Assembly: GCA_030867875.1 (NCBI GenBank)
Contig: JAOWCC010000444.1
Span: 124,001-188,000, forward strand
Reading direction: 5' to 3'
DNA: 64,000 bases
Source of the DNA: Actinernus sp. WN-2022
Lineage: Eukaryota; Cnidaria; Anthozoa; Actiniaria; Actinernidae
Every line of letters starts with the position of its first letter. Position 1 is the stretch's first letter. Below are positions 33,296 through 47,903 of the stretch, one piece after another. The position numbers and the translations under genes are program-made. The notes below the pieces were generated by a model. That model was not told the origin of the DNA. It did no database searches and saw only the letters and a program-made list of their open reading frames with translations.

Positions 33296-34318
33296 GTAAG
33301 ATATTGTATGATAACGCTGCTGATCATGATACGGTAAAAATAGGACTTACAACGTTTTGGTTCACAACATACACGAAAGTAATATGATTAATTATACTTG
33401 TCGTTTTCGATCGAGTGCAGATACGAGCCAAAACAGTGCAAATATGAGTTCGTATTACACGGGACGCAAAAGGCCTACTCTGGGATCTAAACTCGCCTTA
33501 ACTCGCCCTAACTCGCAAAGCCAAAAAATGGAAATTTCCTTAAATCGCCTTAACTCGCCTTAACCCGCCCTAACTCGCCTTAACCCACCCTAACTCACAA
33601 AGCCAGAAAATGGACATTCTCCTTAAATTGCCTTAACCCACCCTAAATCGTCTTAACCCGCCCTAACTCGCAAAGTCCCCACCCCCCAAGTTTTCCTTAA
33701 ATTGCCTTCATTGGCAAAGCTAAAAATGATAATCACTAAACATGACTTACAATTTGAGCCCCATTCACTGAAATTCATGTCTACAAAGATGTTGATACAT
33801 GTGATTTGTGTTCACACGTGTCAAAAATACACTAGTACTGTAGTCTGTGGCTGCATGAAGTCAATGTACACTTTGTCACAAATGTAGTAACACCTAATTG
33901 TTTTATGATGTCCAACTATTGGATTTATCTGAGTCCAGTATGGCAAAATGTTTAAGTATAGAGATGGCGGGACAGAAGGTTGAGCCTAATATTTATAAAA
34001 GTTTTTTTTATTTTTATGCACCAGTCAATGTAAATCCCCACCTTCCCCAGGCTACAGATTAGTGGGACTTGGATTTTGAACCTGGCAAAATATGTTTTAG
34101 CCCTTGCCCACCAGGGTGTTTATATGAAGAAAATTCCTACTTTTGCTGTAAAATGCCTTGAACACATACTATCATACAATTTTGAGCCCCAGTACTGAGG
34201 GGCAGAGATGATAAAACATAGATGATACTCAACACCCCAGGGTGTTACATATTGGTCCTAAAGTAGAAACTTGTCCCTCGCAACCGGCAATGTCTTTGCT
34301 ATGCCCCACTAATCCAAG

Positions 34319-34468
34319 GCCTGGGGGGTATATACTTCATGGTAGTGTTTCGTTCCATATAGTCTAGCTCCCTGCATAATTATTTTCTCTACTGTTTTAC
34401 AGTATTATGCAGGGAGACTACATTGTATATGGAACGAAACACTACCATGAAGTATATACCGCCTGGGG
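34319..34468. mobile_element. Nested hairpin MITE, copy 2
   Basis: Copy of the 134-bp hairpin with 35-bp arms and GCCTGGGG direct repeats described in copy 1 of the host element, carried along by the large duplication. Confidence 0.7.
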
Positions 34469-35073
34469 TGAGGAGGTATTTATATTATTGACTAATGCAT
34501 AACGAACAAATATTATCATCCAATCAATAAACACAATAATATAAACAGCTTGGGGGAACTATATTGGGCTTGCACGTGGCCCTAGTACACACATCTGATT
34601 GGTTGATTATTTGCAAGGACTATAATAAAAATAAATAAATAAAACGTTGGTTATCTTCTCGTGTCAAAATCAACATTTATTTTCGCACTGTTCAATTGTG
34701 GTCACGTCACTCGGGAAATAAGTTCAAGTTTAAGCTTTATTGCTACTGACCAAAGATCAGCAATAACTTTTCGGTTTAAATGTTTAAGCGTTTATAAACA
34801 TATTATATCGTCGAGCCAAATCCATTGTTTGCTAAAATCCCCGAGTAAACTAGTTGATGCTAATCAAAATAATGTTTCTTTTAATTGCTTACTTACCAGA
34901 AATGATGCAAATTTTCTGTTCCTTTTCGTATAAAACCAAAACCAAAACCAAGCATGTACGTGCTACCAACACGCGCTTCACGTTCACCCGCCATCTTGAA
35001 TACACGAAGCTGATCTAATTATCGATTTTATATTGATTGGAGTTTGATTGATTATTGATTGCCCGGATCCAAG

Positions 35074-35138
35074 ATGGCTGCTATCGAAGTAGGAAGCGAT
35101 AAAATTGTTTGTTCTCATATAAACGTTTCGGAAGAAAG
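35074..35138 (+). CDS. Putative first coding exon inside the TIR element, copy 2
   Basis: Same 65-nt ATG segment in a strong start context, overlapping a YY1-type motif and ending at donor gttagt, as in copy 1. No partner exon was recognised here either. Confidence 0.33.
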
Positions 35139-37171
35139 GTTAGTCAATATACACGTAACAATATAACCTAGCTATAAATCTGCATAAAATAGTAGAGGGA
35201 AGAGGGGACACTTAATCTGGCCTCTGGGCAACACCAGAACATGCAAAACTATGTTTTTGTATGGTCCACAAATGTTAAGATTTTTTTTACAATTTTATAC
35301 ATGGAATTAATGATTCTGAATGAAAGTTAGTTGAAGTTAATTGGTTAAAAAATGTGAATCACAAGCAGCTGTTATTTTATTTGTTATTTTGCTTTGAAAT
35401 TACGTAATCTGTTTCATGATTCTATAACAATTACCTATGCTTGTTGAAACCAAACTGTCATGCAATGTCAAAGCTATTTTAATTAAAATAATTGTTGAGC
35501 TATTGATTTGTCATTTCCTTTAAAGCTAAAGGTGTGGCTTCTTTATGATTAGCATGTGAGTGAGTTGAGTCACTGATAGTTCTTTAACTGAGCCATCATT
35601 TTGAATATAAATGTGTTAATTAAGTTTATGCATGTGTGTATGTTAATGTTGTGTATATTGTATGGCTTGATTGGTGAAATTGGATGATTATGGATGGCTG
35701 CATGGATTGAATGATGAACACAGTTATGTATTCACTGAGTATGTGTTATATATTGTGTATTATGTATGCACATATATATTTACTAGTATATGTCATTAGA
35801 ATGTATGTGCAGGTAGCCATGCAGTGTACTCAAGTAGGATAGGTGTAATGTCTATTAATCAATAATAAATATCGACTGACTATTTCAATATTAATCACTC
35901 AATTGTCTGACAGATAAATGACAGGGATATTTTTCTGACTTACCCTTAATTTTATAATTCATATAATAGTTAATATATATATTCATAAATATGTAGATAT
36001 ATACATGGGATGAATACAGATGTATATGTTTGCAGATGTGTTTTGCAGATGTTTTTGTAGATGTTACAGAAAATTGTTGGCTAGGTCATATATAATTTCT
36101 GTATTCCCTAACACAAATGAATTGTACATGTATTTATGATTTGGAGACCAATATGGCAATGGTGTAAAACAATAGATTGTATTGGGGAATGCAGAATTAA
36201 CCAGACAGCTTTTTTAAATTGCTGCTGTATAGGGTATTTATTTATAACGACTATACTGACTTACCATATAAGTTTAATAATTATTTAATTGGATCTGTAT
36301 TTCATGTATATATTAATTATAATTGCATTTTTTATATTATTATGGCAGTGGTGAATTTCCTAAACCTGCCTTAACTCACCTTAGCTCACCACATACACTA
36401 AATCTTGTAAGGACTTTCCCTAAACACCCTTAACCCACCCTAACTCGCCACATACAAATTTAAGTATTTTTTCCTTATACTGCCTTAAATCGCCTTAACT
36501 CGCCTTAACTCGCCAGATACAAATTTAAGTATTTTTCCTTAAATCGCCTTAACTCGCCTTAACTCGCACAACCTCGCCTTAACTCGCTGCGAGTTTAGAT
36601 CCCAGAGTAGGCCTACGCAAACCGGCCTTCTCTGGTTTATTGTAAAATCACTTGAACGGTTTCGTAAACCAATTAAAATGTGGCTATGTTGCAGTAGTAT
36701 AATAGCCAATCAGGTGTTAGCGTGTTTCAGCGCATGCGCTCTCGAAGGTTTCTTTTACTGGAAATTCGAAAGTACGTTCATGCAATCTTTGATCGGAGAT
36801 GTCAAACGTCGATTAATGATCAATATATCATACACAAAGTTTGTGTAATATGGCTGCGAATATGCACTCGTAAGTTTTTAATTAGTTTCCCTCGGCTATC
36901 AGGCTCGAGAAAATATAACTGACTCAATCGTTAAAAATATAATACCCAGCCATATAACACAATCCCCAACCTGTAATTCCCAAACCAATTTTTAACCGAA
37001 ATGTGTTAGTCAACTCACTCTATGGCTTTGTAGATAATAAAGCAATAAGTCCACTCATTCTCGTTGAACATGGACAATACTAGTGTACTTAGCGGTACGC
37101 GCATCGTACAGTTGGCAAACAAGGATTATCAATTGCACGTGGGAACTTTGTGTGTATTTGTAATGTTACAG

Positions 37172-38069
37172 TACCTGATGGTGTTCCAACCATTGTGAGA
37201 ATTACTTCCCCATCTTCAACAACCATCCGTGTCACCTGGACGGTAAATATATCTTAATTATTAATAATAAGCAACGAATACAATTACACTTGATGCATTC
37301 TCTCGACATATTTTTCCTTATTGACTTTGATAACCCATCAGCGGCTGTTCCCGTCTGAATGCAATCATATTTTGACATTAGTAATTAAATGTATAGACCT
37401 ATTTCAAAACAAGATGGCAGGTAGAGCCAACATTGGACGTAGGCAATAGAACAAAATGGATTGTGGGTAGGACAGTGCATGCAAGTATTCGGAACGGAGA
37501 AACTAAGGTAAAAACTAGAAAAAGACTCGACTATTGGTCAAACAATTTGTAGATCCCAAAATAAAGGAATTCGAAATACTTTTAGCTCAATCACAATCTA
37601 CTTCAGTTATTTGAATTGCCCTTGTCTTAGATCCTTAGTCCTATGTTCCGTGGCCATGAAAGGTATATTTTCTTTGACATCATGTAGTTTTGTTTTACTA
37701 GTTGGCCACCATGCCGTGATAAACTTTTGATTAAGTACAAAATGAGGACTGTCGGTGCAAGGCCAACACAAATGAAATGTAACGAATATTTGTTTCATGT
37801 CATATGAGAAACAAAGATTATGTTACTTGATTCATTTTAGCCTCCGTCAAATGCCTCGGTGAATGGACGTTTAGTTGGATACCAGATTGGATATAAGCAG
37901 CAGTTGGGAGTGTCATCAAATACGGATTATGTGAACACAGCTACATGGACATCGTATTTGTTGAAGAATCTAAAGAAGTATGCATCATACAATATAACGG
38001 TAGCTGTACGTAACAGCAACTTTACAGGTTCTCCAAGTACTGCAAAGAGCATTACAACACAGCAAGATG
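37172..38069 (+). CDS. FN3 domain E1 (exons 37172..37242 and 37841..38069)
   Basis: Copy of D3, including the one-base-shorter intron. Intact, Thr18, ATWTS. Confidence 0.9.
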
Positions 38070-38794
38070 GTAAGATATTGTATGATAACGCTGCTGATCA
38101 TGATACGGTAAAAATAGGACTTACAACGTTTTGGTTCACAACATACACGAAAGTAATATGATTAATTATACTTGTCGTTTTCGATCGACTGCAGATACGA
38201 GCCAAAACAGTGCAAATATGAGTTCGTATTACACAGGACGCAAACCGGCCTTCTCCGGTTTATTGTAAAATCACTTGAACGGTTTCGTAAACCAATTAAA
38301 ATGTGGCTATGTTGCAGTAGTATAATAGCCAATCAGGTGTTAGCGTGTTTCAGCGCATGCGCTCTCGAAGGTTTCTTTTACTGGAAATTCGAAAGTACGT
38401 TCATGCAATCTTTGATCGGAGATGTCAAACGTCGTTTAATGATCAATATATCACACACAAAGTTTGTGTAATATGGCTGCGAATATACACTCGTAAGTTT
38501 TTAATTAGTTTCCCTCGGCTATCAGGCTCGAGAAAATATAACTGACTCAATCGTTAAAAATATAATACCCAGCCATATAACACAATCCCCAACCTGTAAT
38601 TCCCAAACCAATTTTTAACCGAAATGTGTTAGTCAACTCACTCTATGGCTTTGTAGATAATAAAGCAATAAGTCCACTCATTCTCGTTGAACATGGACAA
38701 TACTAGTGTACTTAGCGGTACGCGCATCGTACAGTTGGCAAACAAGGATTATCAATTGCACGTGGGAACTTTGTGTGTATTTGTAATGTTACAG

Positions 38795-39693
38795 TACCTG
38801 ATGGTGTTCCAACCATTGTGAGAATTACTTCCCCATCTTCAACAACCATCCGTGTCACCTGGACGGTAAATATATCTTAATTATTAATAATAAGCAACGA
38901 ATACAATTACACTTGATGCATTCTCTCGACATATTTTTCCTTATTGACTTTGATAACCCATCAGCGGCTGTTCCCGTCTGAATGCAATCATATTTTGACA
39001 TTAGTAATTAAATGTATAGACCTATTTCAAAACAAGATGGCAGGTAGAGCCAACATTGGACGTAGGCAATAGAACAAAATGGATTGTGGGTAGGACAGTG
39101 CATGCAAGTATTCGGAACGGAGAAACTAAGGTAAAAACTAGAAAAAAGACTCGACTATTGGTCAAACAATTTGTAGATCCCAAAATAAAGGAATTCGAAA
39201 TACTTTTAGCTCAATCACAATCTACTTCAGTTATTTGAATTGCCCTTGTCTTAGATCCTTAGTCCTATGTTCCGTGGCCATGAAAGGTATATTTTCTTTG
39301 ACATCATGTAGTTTTGTTTTACTAGTTGGCCACCATGCCGTGATAAACTTTTGATTAAGTACAAAATGAGGACTGGCGGTGCAAGGCCAACACAAATGAA
39401 ATGTAACGAATATTTGTTTCATGTCATATGAGAAACAAAGATTATGTTACTTGATTCATTTTAGCCTCCGTCAAATGCCTCGGTGAATGGACGTTTAGTT
39501 GGATACCAGATTGGATATAAGCAGCAGTTGGGAGTGTCATCAAATACGGATTATGTGAACACAGCTACATGGACATCGTATTTGTTGAAGAATCTAAAGA
39601 AGTATGCATCATACAATATAACGGTAGCTGTACGTAACAGCAACTTTACAGGTTCTCCAAGTACTGCAAAGAGCATTACAACACAGCAAGATG
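38795..39693 (+). CDS. FN3 domain E2 (exons 38795..38865 and 39465..39693)
   Basis: Copy of D4. Intact, Thr18, ATWTS, with the AAGTAACATG intron marker. First half of the two-unit block that was later duplicated to give E4-E5. Confidence 0.9.
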
Positions 39694-40418
39694 GTAAGAT
39701 ATTGTATGATAACGCTGCTGATCATGATACGGTAAAATTAGGACTTACAACGTTTTGGTTCACAACATACACGAAAGTAACATGATTAATTATACTTGTC
39801 GTTTTCGATCGAGTGCAGATACGAGCCAAAACAGTGCAAATAAGAGTTCGTATTACACAGGACGCAAACCGGCCTTCTCCGGTTTATTGTAAAATCACTT
39901 GAACGGTTTCGTAAACCAATTAAAATGTGGCTATGTTGCAGTAGTATAATAGCCAATCAGGTGTTAGCGTGTTTCAGCGCATGCGCTCTCGAAGGTTTCT
40001 TTTACTGGAAATTCGAAAGTACGTTCATGCAATCTTTGATCGGAGATGTCAAACGTCGTTTAATGATCAATATATCACACACAAAGTTTGTGTAATATGG
40101 CTGCGAATATACACTCGTAAGTTTTTAATTAGTTTCCCTCGGCTATCAGGCTCGAGAAAATATAACTGACTCAATCGTTAAAAATATAATACCCAGCCAT
40201 ATAACACAATCCCCAACCTGTAATTCCCAAACCAATTTTTAACCGAAATGTGTTAGTCAACTCACTCTATGGCTTTGTAGATAATAAAGCAATAAGTCCA
40301 CTCATTCTCGTTGAACATGGACAATACTAGTGTACTTAGCGGTACGCGCATCGTACAGTTGGCAAACAAGGATTATCAATTGCACGTGGGAACTTTGTGT
40401 GTATTTGTAATGTTACAG

Positions 40419-41317
40419 TACCTGATGGTGTTCCAACCATTGTGAGAATTACTTCCCCATCTTCAACAACCATCCGTGTCACCTGGACGGTAAATATATC
40501 TTAATTATTAATAATAAGCAACGAATACAATTACACTTGATGCATTCTCTCGACATATTTTTCCTTATTGACTTTGATAACCCATCAGCGGCTGTTCCCG
40601 TCTGAATGCAATCATATTTTGACATTAGTAATTAAATGTATAGACCTATTTCAAAACAAGATGGCAGGTAGAGCCAACATTGGACGTAGGCAATAGAACA
40701 AAATGGATTGTGGGTAGGACAGTGCATGCAAGTATTCGGAACGGAGAAACTAAGGTAAAAACTAGAAAAAAGACTCGACTATTGGTCAAACAATTTGTAG
40801 ATCCCAAAATAAAGGAATTCGAAATACTTTTAGCTCAATCACAATCTACTTCAGTTATTTGAATTGCCCTTGTCTTAGATCCTTAGTCCTATGTTCCGTG
40901 GCCATGAAAGGTATATTTTCTTTGACATCATGTAGTTTTGTTTTACTAGTTGGCCACCATGCCGTGATAAACTTTTGATTAAGTACAAAATGAGGACTGT
41001 CGGTGCAAGGCCAACACAAATGAAATGTAACGAATATTTGTTTCATGTCATATGAGAAACAAAGATTATGTTACTTGATTCATTTTAGCCTCCGTCAAAT
41101 GCCTCGGTGAATGGACGTTTAGTTGGATACCAGATTGGATATAAGCAGCAGTTGGGAGTGTCATCAAATACGGATTATGTGAACACAGCTATATCGATAT
41201 CGTATTTGTTGAAGAATCTAAAGAAGTATGCATCATACAATATAACGGTAGCTGTACGTAACAGCAACTTTACCGGTTCTCCAAGTACTGCAAAGAGCAT
41301 TACAACACAGCAAGATG
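40419..41317 (+). CDS. FN3 domain E3 (exons 40419..40489 and 41089..41317)
   Basis: Copy of D5 with the AISIS variant at residues 58-62, Thr18. Second half of the duplicated two-unit block. Confidence 0.9.
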
Positions 41318-42042
41318 GTAAGATATTGTATGATAACGCTGCTGATCATGATACGGTAAAATTAGGACTTACAACGTTTTGGTTCACAACATACACGAAA
41401 GTAATATGATTAATTATACTTGTCGTTTTCGATCGAGTGCAGATACGAGCCAAAACAGTGCAAATATGAGTTCGTATTACACAGGACGCAAACCGGCCTT
41501 CTCCGGTTTATTGTAAAATCACTTGAACGGTTTCGTAAACCAATTAAAATGTGGCTATGTTGCAGTAGTATAATAGCCAATTAGGTGTTAGCATGTTTCA
41601 GCGCATGCGCTCTCGAAGGTTTCTTTTACTGGAAATTCGAAAGTACGTTCATGCAATCTTTGATCGGAGATGTCAAACGTCGTTTAATGATCAATATATC
41701 ACACACAAAGTTTGTGTAATATGGCTGCGAATATACACTCGTACGTTTTTAATTAGTTTCCCTCGGCTATCAGGCTCGAGAAAATATAACTGACTCAATC
41801 GTTAAAAATATAATACCCAGCCATATAACACAATCCCCAACCTGTAATTCCCAAACCAATTTTTAACCGAAATGTGTTAGTCAACTCACTCTATGGCTTT
41901 GTAGATAATAAAGCAATAAGTCCACTCATTCTCGTTGAACATGGACAATACTAGTGTACTTAGCGGTACGCGCATCGTACAGTTGGCAAACAAGGATTAT
42001 CAATTGCACGTGGGAACTTTGTGTGTATTTGTAATGTTACAG

Positions 42043-42941
42043 TACCTGATGGTGTTCCAACCATTGTGAGAATTACTTCCCCATCTTCAACAAGCATCCG
42101 TGTCACCTGGACGGTAAATATATCTTAATTATTAATAATAAGCAACGAATACAATTACACTTGATGCATTCTCTCGACATATTTTTCCTTATTGACTTTG
42201 ATAACCCATCAGCGGCTGTTCCCGTCTGAATGCAATCATATTTTGACATTAGTAATTAAATGTATAGACCTATTTCAAAACAAGATGGCAGGTAGAGCCA
42301 ACATTGGACGTAGGCAATAGAACAAAATGGATTGTGGGTAGGACAGTGCATGCAAGTATTCGGAACGGAGAAACTAAGGTAAAAACTAGAAAAAAGACTC
42401 GACTATTGGTCAAACAATTTGTAGATCCCAAAATAAAGGAATTCGAAATACTTTTAGCTCAATCACAATCTACTTCAGTTATTTGAATTGCCCTTGTCTT
42501 AGATCCTTAGTCCTATGTTCCGTGGCCATGAAAGGTATATTTTCTTTGACATCATGTAGTTTTGTTTTACTAGTTGGCCACCATGCCGTGATAAACTTTT
42601 GATTAAGTACAAAATGAGGACTGGCGGTGCAAGGCCAACACAAATGAAATGTAACGAATATTTGTTTCATGTCATATGAGAAACAAAGATTATGTTACTT
42701 GATTCATTTTAGCCTCCGTCAAATGCCTCGGTGAATGGACGTTTAGTTGGATACCAGATTGGATATAAGCAGCAGTTGGGAGTGTCATCAAATACGGATT
42801 ATGTGAACACAGCTACATGGACATCGTATTTGTTGAAGAATCTAAAGAAGTATGCATCATACAATATAACGGTAGCTGTACGTAACAGCAACTTTACAGG
42901 TTCTCCAAGTACTGCAAAGAGCATTACAACACAGCAAGATG
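42043..42941 (+). CDS. FN3 domain E4 (exons 42043..42113 and 42713..42941)
   Basis: Extra unit not present in array 1. Exon 2 and intron markers equal E2/D4, but exon 1 has Ser18 (AGC), where E2, D4 and its neighbours have Thr. That single base sits at the duplication junction, so it may mark a conversion tract or a new mutation. Confidence 0.9.
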
Positions 42942-43666
42942 GTAAGATATTGTATGATAACGCTGCTGATCATGATACGGTAAAATTAGGACTTACAACG
43001 TTTTGGTTCACAACATACACGAAAGTAACATGATTAATTATACTTGTCGTTTTCGATCGAGTGCAGATACGAGCCAAAACAGTGCAAATAAGAGTTCGTA
43101 TTACACAGGACGCAAACCGGCCTTCTCCGGTTTATTGTAAAATCACTTGAACGGTTTCGTAAACCAATTAAAATGTGGCTATGTTGCAGTAGTATAATAG
43201 CCAATCAGGTGTTAGCGTGTTTCAGCGCATGCGCTCTCGAAGGTTTCTTTTACTGGAAATTCGAAAGTACGTTCATGCAATCTTTGATCGGAGATGTCAA
43301 ACGTCGTTTAATGATCAATATATCACACACAAAGTTTGTGTAATATGGCTGCGAATATACACTCGTAAGTTTTTAATTAGTTTCCCTCGGCTATCAGGCT
43401 CGAGAAAATATAACTGACTCAATCGTTAAAAATATAATACCCAGCCATATAACACAATCCCCAACCTGTAATTCCCAAACCAATTTTTAACCGAAATGTG
43501 TTAGTCAACTCACTCTATGGCTTTGTAGATAATAAAGCAATAAGTCCACTCATTCTCGTTGAACATGGACAATACTAGTGTACTTAGCGGTACGCGCATC
43601 GTACAGTTGGCAAACAAGGATTATCAATTGCACGTGGGAACTTTGTGTGTATTTGTAATGTTACAG

Positions 43667-44565
43667 TACCTGATGGTGTTCCAACCATTGTGAGAATTAC
43701 TTCCCCATCTTCAACAACCATCCGTGTCACCTGGACGGTAAATATATCTTAATTATTAATAATAAGCAACGAATACAATTACACTTGATGCATTCTCTCG
43801 ACATATTTTTCCTTATTGACTTTGATAACCCATCAGCGGCTGTTCCCGTCTGAATGCAATCATATTTTGACATTAGTAATTAAATGTATAGACCTATTTC
43901 AAAACAAGATGGCAGGTAGAGCCAACATTGGACGTAGGCAATAGAACAAAATGGATTGTGGGTAGGACAGTGCATGCAAGTATTCGGAACGGAGAAACTA
44001 AGGTAAAAACTAGAAAAAAGACTCGACTATTGGTCAAACAATTTGTAGATCCCAAAATAAAGGAATTCGAAATACTTTTAGCTCAATCACAATCTACTTC
44101 AGTTATTTGAATTGCCCTTGTCTTAGATCCTTAGTCCTATGTTCCGTGGCCATGAAAGGTATATTTTCTTTGACATCATGTAGTTTTGTTTTACTAGTTG
44201 GCCACCATGCCGTGATAAACTTTTGATTAAGTACAAAATGAGGACTGTCGGTGCAAGGCCAACACAAATGAAATGTAACGAATATTTGTTTCATGTCATA
44301 TGAGAAACAAAGATTATGTTACTTGATTCATTTTAGCCTCCGTCAAATGCCTCGGTGAATGGACGTTTAGTTGGATACCAGATTGGATATAAGCAGCAGT
44401 TGGGAGTGTCATCAAATACGGATTATGTGAACACAGCTATATCGATATCGTATTTGTTGAAGAATCTAAAGAAGTATGCATCATACAATATAACGGTAGC
44501 TGTACGTAACAGCAACTTTACCGGTTCTCCAAGTACTGCAAAGAGCATTACAACACAGCAAGATG
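43667..44565 (+). CDS. FN3 domain E5 (exons 43667..43737 and 44337..44565)
   Basis: Extra unit, duplicate of E3 with the same AISIS variant, Thr18 and the same altered CCAAT box in the following intron. Confidence 0.9.
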
Positions 44566-45290
44566 GTAAGATATTGTATGATAACGCTGCTGATCATGAT
44601 ACGGTAAAATTAGGACTTACAACGTTTTGGTTCACAACATACACGAAAGTAATATGATTAATTATACTTGTCGTTTTCGATCGAGTGCAGATACGAGCCA
44701 AAACAGTGCAAATATGAGTTCGTATTACACAGGACGCAAACCGGCCTTCTCCGGTTTATTGTAAAATCACTTGAACGGTTTCGTAAACCAATTAAAATGT
44801 GGCTATGTTGCAGTAGTATAATAGCCAATTAGGTGTTAGCATGTTTCAGCGCATGCGCTCTCGAAGGTTTCTTTTACTGGAAATTCGAAAGTACGTTCAT
44901 GCAATCTTTGATCGGAGATGTCAAACGTCGTTTAATGATCAATATATCACACACAAAGTTTGTGTAATATGGCTGCGAATATACACTCGTACGTTTTTAA
45001 TTAGTTTCCCTCGGCTATCAGGCTCGAGAAAATATAACTGACTCAATCGTTAAAAATATAATACCCAGCCATATAACACAATCCCCAACCTGTAATTCCC
45101 AAACCAATTTTTAACCGAAATGTGTTAGTCAACTCACTCTATGGCTTTGTAGATAATAAAGCAATAAGTCCACTCATTCTCGTTGAACATGGACAATACT
45201 AGTGTACTTAGCGGTACGCGCATCGTACAGTTGGCAAACAAGGATTATCAATTGCACGTGGGAACTTTGTGTGTATTTGTAATGTTACAG

Positions 45291-46234
45291 TACCTGATGG
45301 TGTTCCAACCATTGTGAGAATTACTTCCCCATCTTCAACAACCATCCGTGTCACCTGGACGGTAAATATATCTTAATTATTAATAATAAGCAACGAATAC
45401 AATTACACTTGATGCATTCTCTCGACATATTTTTCCTTATTGACTTTGATAACCCATCAGCGGCTGTTCCCGTCTGAATGCAATCATATTTTGACATTAG
45501 TAATTAAATGTATAGACCTATTTCAAAACAAGATGGCAGGTAGAGCCAACATTGGACGTAGGCAATAGAACAAAATGGATTGTGGGTAGGACAGTGCATG
45601 CAAGTATTCGGAACGGAGAAACTAAGGTAAAAACTAGAAAAAAGACTCGACTATTGGTCAAACAATTTGTAGATCCCAAAATAAAGGAATTCGAAATACT
45701 TTTAGCTCAATCACAATCTACTTCAGTTATTTGAATTGCCCTTGTCTTAGATCCTTAGTCCTATGTTCCGTGGCCATGAAAGGTATATTTTCTTTGACAT
45801 CATGTAATTTTGTTTTACTAGTTGGCCACCATGCCATGATAAACTTTTGATTAAGTACAAAATGAGGACTGTCGGTGCAAGGCCAACACAAATGAAATGT
45901 AACGAATATTCGAATCACACACAGAGAAAAAGATTTTAAAATTGATGTGCTCTCTGGTTTCATGTCATATGAGAAACAAAGATTATGTTACTTGATTCAT
46001 TTTAGCCTCCGTCAAATGCCTCGGTGAATGGACGTTTAGTTGGATACCAGATTGGATATAAGCAGCAGTTGGGAGTGTCATCAAATACGGATTATGTGAA
46101 CACAGCTACATGGACATCGTATTTGTTGAAGAATCTAAAGAAGTATGCATCATACAATATAACGGTAGCTGTACGTAACAGCAACTTTACAGGTTCTCCA
46201 AGTACTGCAAAGAGCATTACAACACAGCAAGATG
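45291..46234 (+). CDS. FN3 domain E6 (exons 45291..45361 and 46006..46234)
   Basis: Copy of D6 and first type B unit of array 2 (45-bp block present). Intact, Thr18, ATWTS. It shares with D6 the rare TAATTTTG (for TAGTTTTG) in the internal intron. Confidence 0.9.
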
Positions 46235-46959
46235 GTAAGATATTGTATGATAACGCTGCTGATCATGATACGGTAAAATTAGGACTTACAACGTTTTGGT
46301 TCACAACATACACGAAAGTAATATGATTAATTATACTTGTCGTTTTCGATCGAGTGCAGATACGAACCAAAACAGTGCAAATATGAGTTCGTATTACACG
46401 GGACGCAAACCGGCCTTCTCTGGTTTATTGTAAAATCACTTGAACGGTTTCGTAAACCAATTAAAATGTGGCTATGTTGCAGTAGTATAATAGCCAATCA
46501 GGTGTTAGCGTGTTTCAGCGCATGCGCTCTCGAAGGTTTCTTTTACTGGAAATTCGAAAGTACGTTCATGCAATCTTTGATCGGAGATGTCAAACGTCGT
46601 TTAATGATCAATATATCATACACAAAGTTTGTGTAATATGGCTGCGAATATGCACTCGTAAGTTTTTAATTAGTTTTCCTCGGCTATCAGGCTCGAGAAA
46701 ATATAACTGACTCAATCGTTAAAAATATAATACCCAGCCATATAACACAATCCCCAACCTGTAATTCCCAAACCAATTTTTAACCGAAATGTGTTAGTCA
46801 ACTCACTCTATGGCTTTGTAGATAATAAAGCAATAAGTCCACTCATTCTCGTTGAACATGGACAATACTAGTGTACTTAGCGGTACGCGCATCGTACAGT
46901 TGGCAATCAAGGATTATCAATTGCACGTGGGAACTTTGTGTGTATTTGTAATGTTACAG

Positions 46960-47903
46960 TACCTGATGGTGTTCCAACCATTGTGAGAATTACTTCCCCA
47001 TCTTCAACAAGCATCCGTGTCACCTGGACGGTAAATATAACTTAATTATTAATAATAAGCAATGAATACAATCACACTTGATGCATTCTCTCGACATATT
47101 TTTCCTTATTGATTTTGATAACCCATCAGCGGCTGTTCCCGTCTGAATGCAATCATATTTTGACATTAGTAATTAAATGTATAGACCTATTTCAAAACAA
47201 TATGGCAGGTAGAGCCAACATTGGACGTAGGCAATAGAACAAAATGGATTGTGGGTAGGACAGTGCATGCAAGTATTCGGAACGGAGAAACTAAGGTAAA
47301 AACTAGAAAAAAGACTCGACTATTGGTCAAACAATTTGTAGATCCCAAAATAAAGGAATTCGAAATACTTTTAGCTCAATCACAATCTACTTCAGTTATT
47401 TGAATTGCCCTTGTCTTAGATCCTTAGTCCTATGTTCCGTGGCCATGAAAGGTATATTTTCTTTGACATCATGTAGTTTTGTTTTACTAGTTGGCCACCA
47501 TGCCGTGAGAAACTTTTGATTAAGTACAAAATGAGGACTGGCGGTGCAAGGCCAACACAAATGAAATGTAACGAATATTCGAATCACACACAGAGAAAAA
47601 GATTTTAAAATTGATGTGCTCTCTTGTTTCATGTCATATGAGAAACAAAGATTATGTTACTTGATTCATTTTAGCCTCCGTCAAATGCCTCGGTGAATGG
47701 ACGTTTAGTTGGATACCAGATTGGATATAAGCAGCAGTTGGGAGTGTCATCAAATACGGATTATGTGAACACAGCTACATGGACATCGTATTTGTTGAAG
47801 AATCTAAAGAAGTATGCATCATACAATATAACGGTAGCTGTACGTAACAGCAACTTTACCGGTTCTCCAAGTACTGCAAAGAGCATTACAACACAGCAAG
47901 ATG
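46960..47903 (+). CDS. FN3 domain E7 (exons 46960..47030 and 47675..47903)
   Basis: Copy of D7. Intact, Ser18, ATWTS. The NRF1-type palindrome downstream is mutated here too (48187). Confidence 0.9.

Larger units (their letters stand above)
33464..36621 (+). mobile_element. TIR element, copy 2 (element 33471-36614, same site and target duplication)
   Basis: Same 3,144-bp element as at 2553-5696, in the same intron position with the same ACGCAAA duplication. Copy 2 therefore arose by duplication of the host array after insertion, not by a second transposition. Terminal repeats lie at 33471-33496 and 36589-36614. Copies inside it are the hairpin MITE at 34327-34460, the YY1-type site at 34988-34998, and the first-exon-like segment at 35074-35138. 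Confidence 0.88.
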
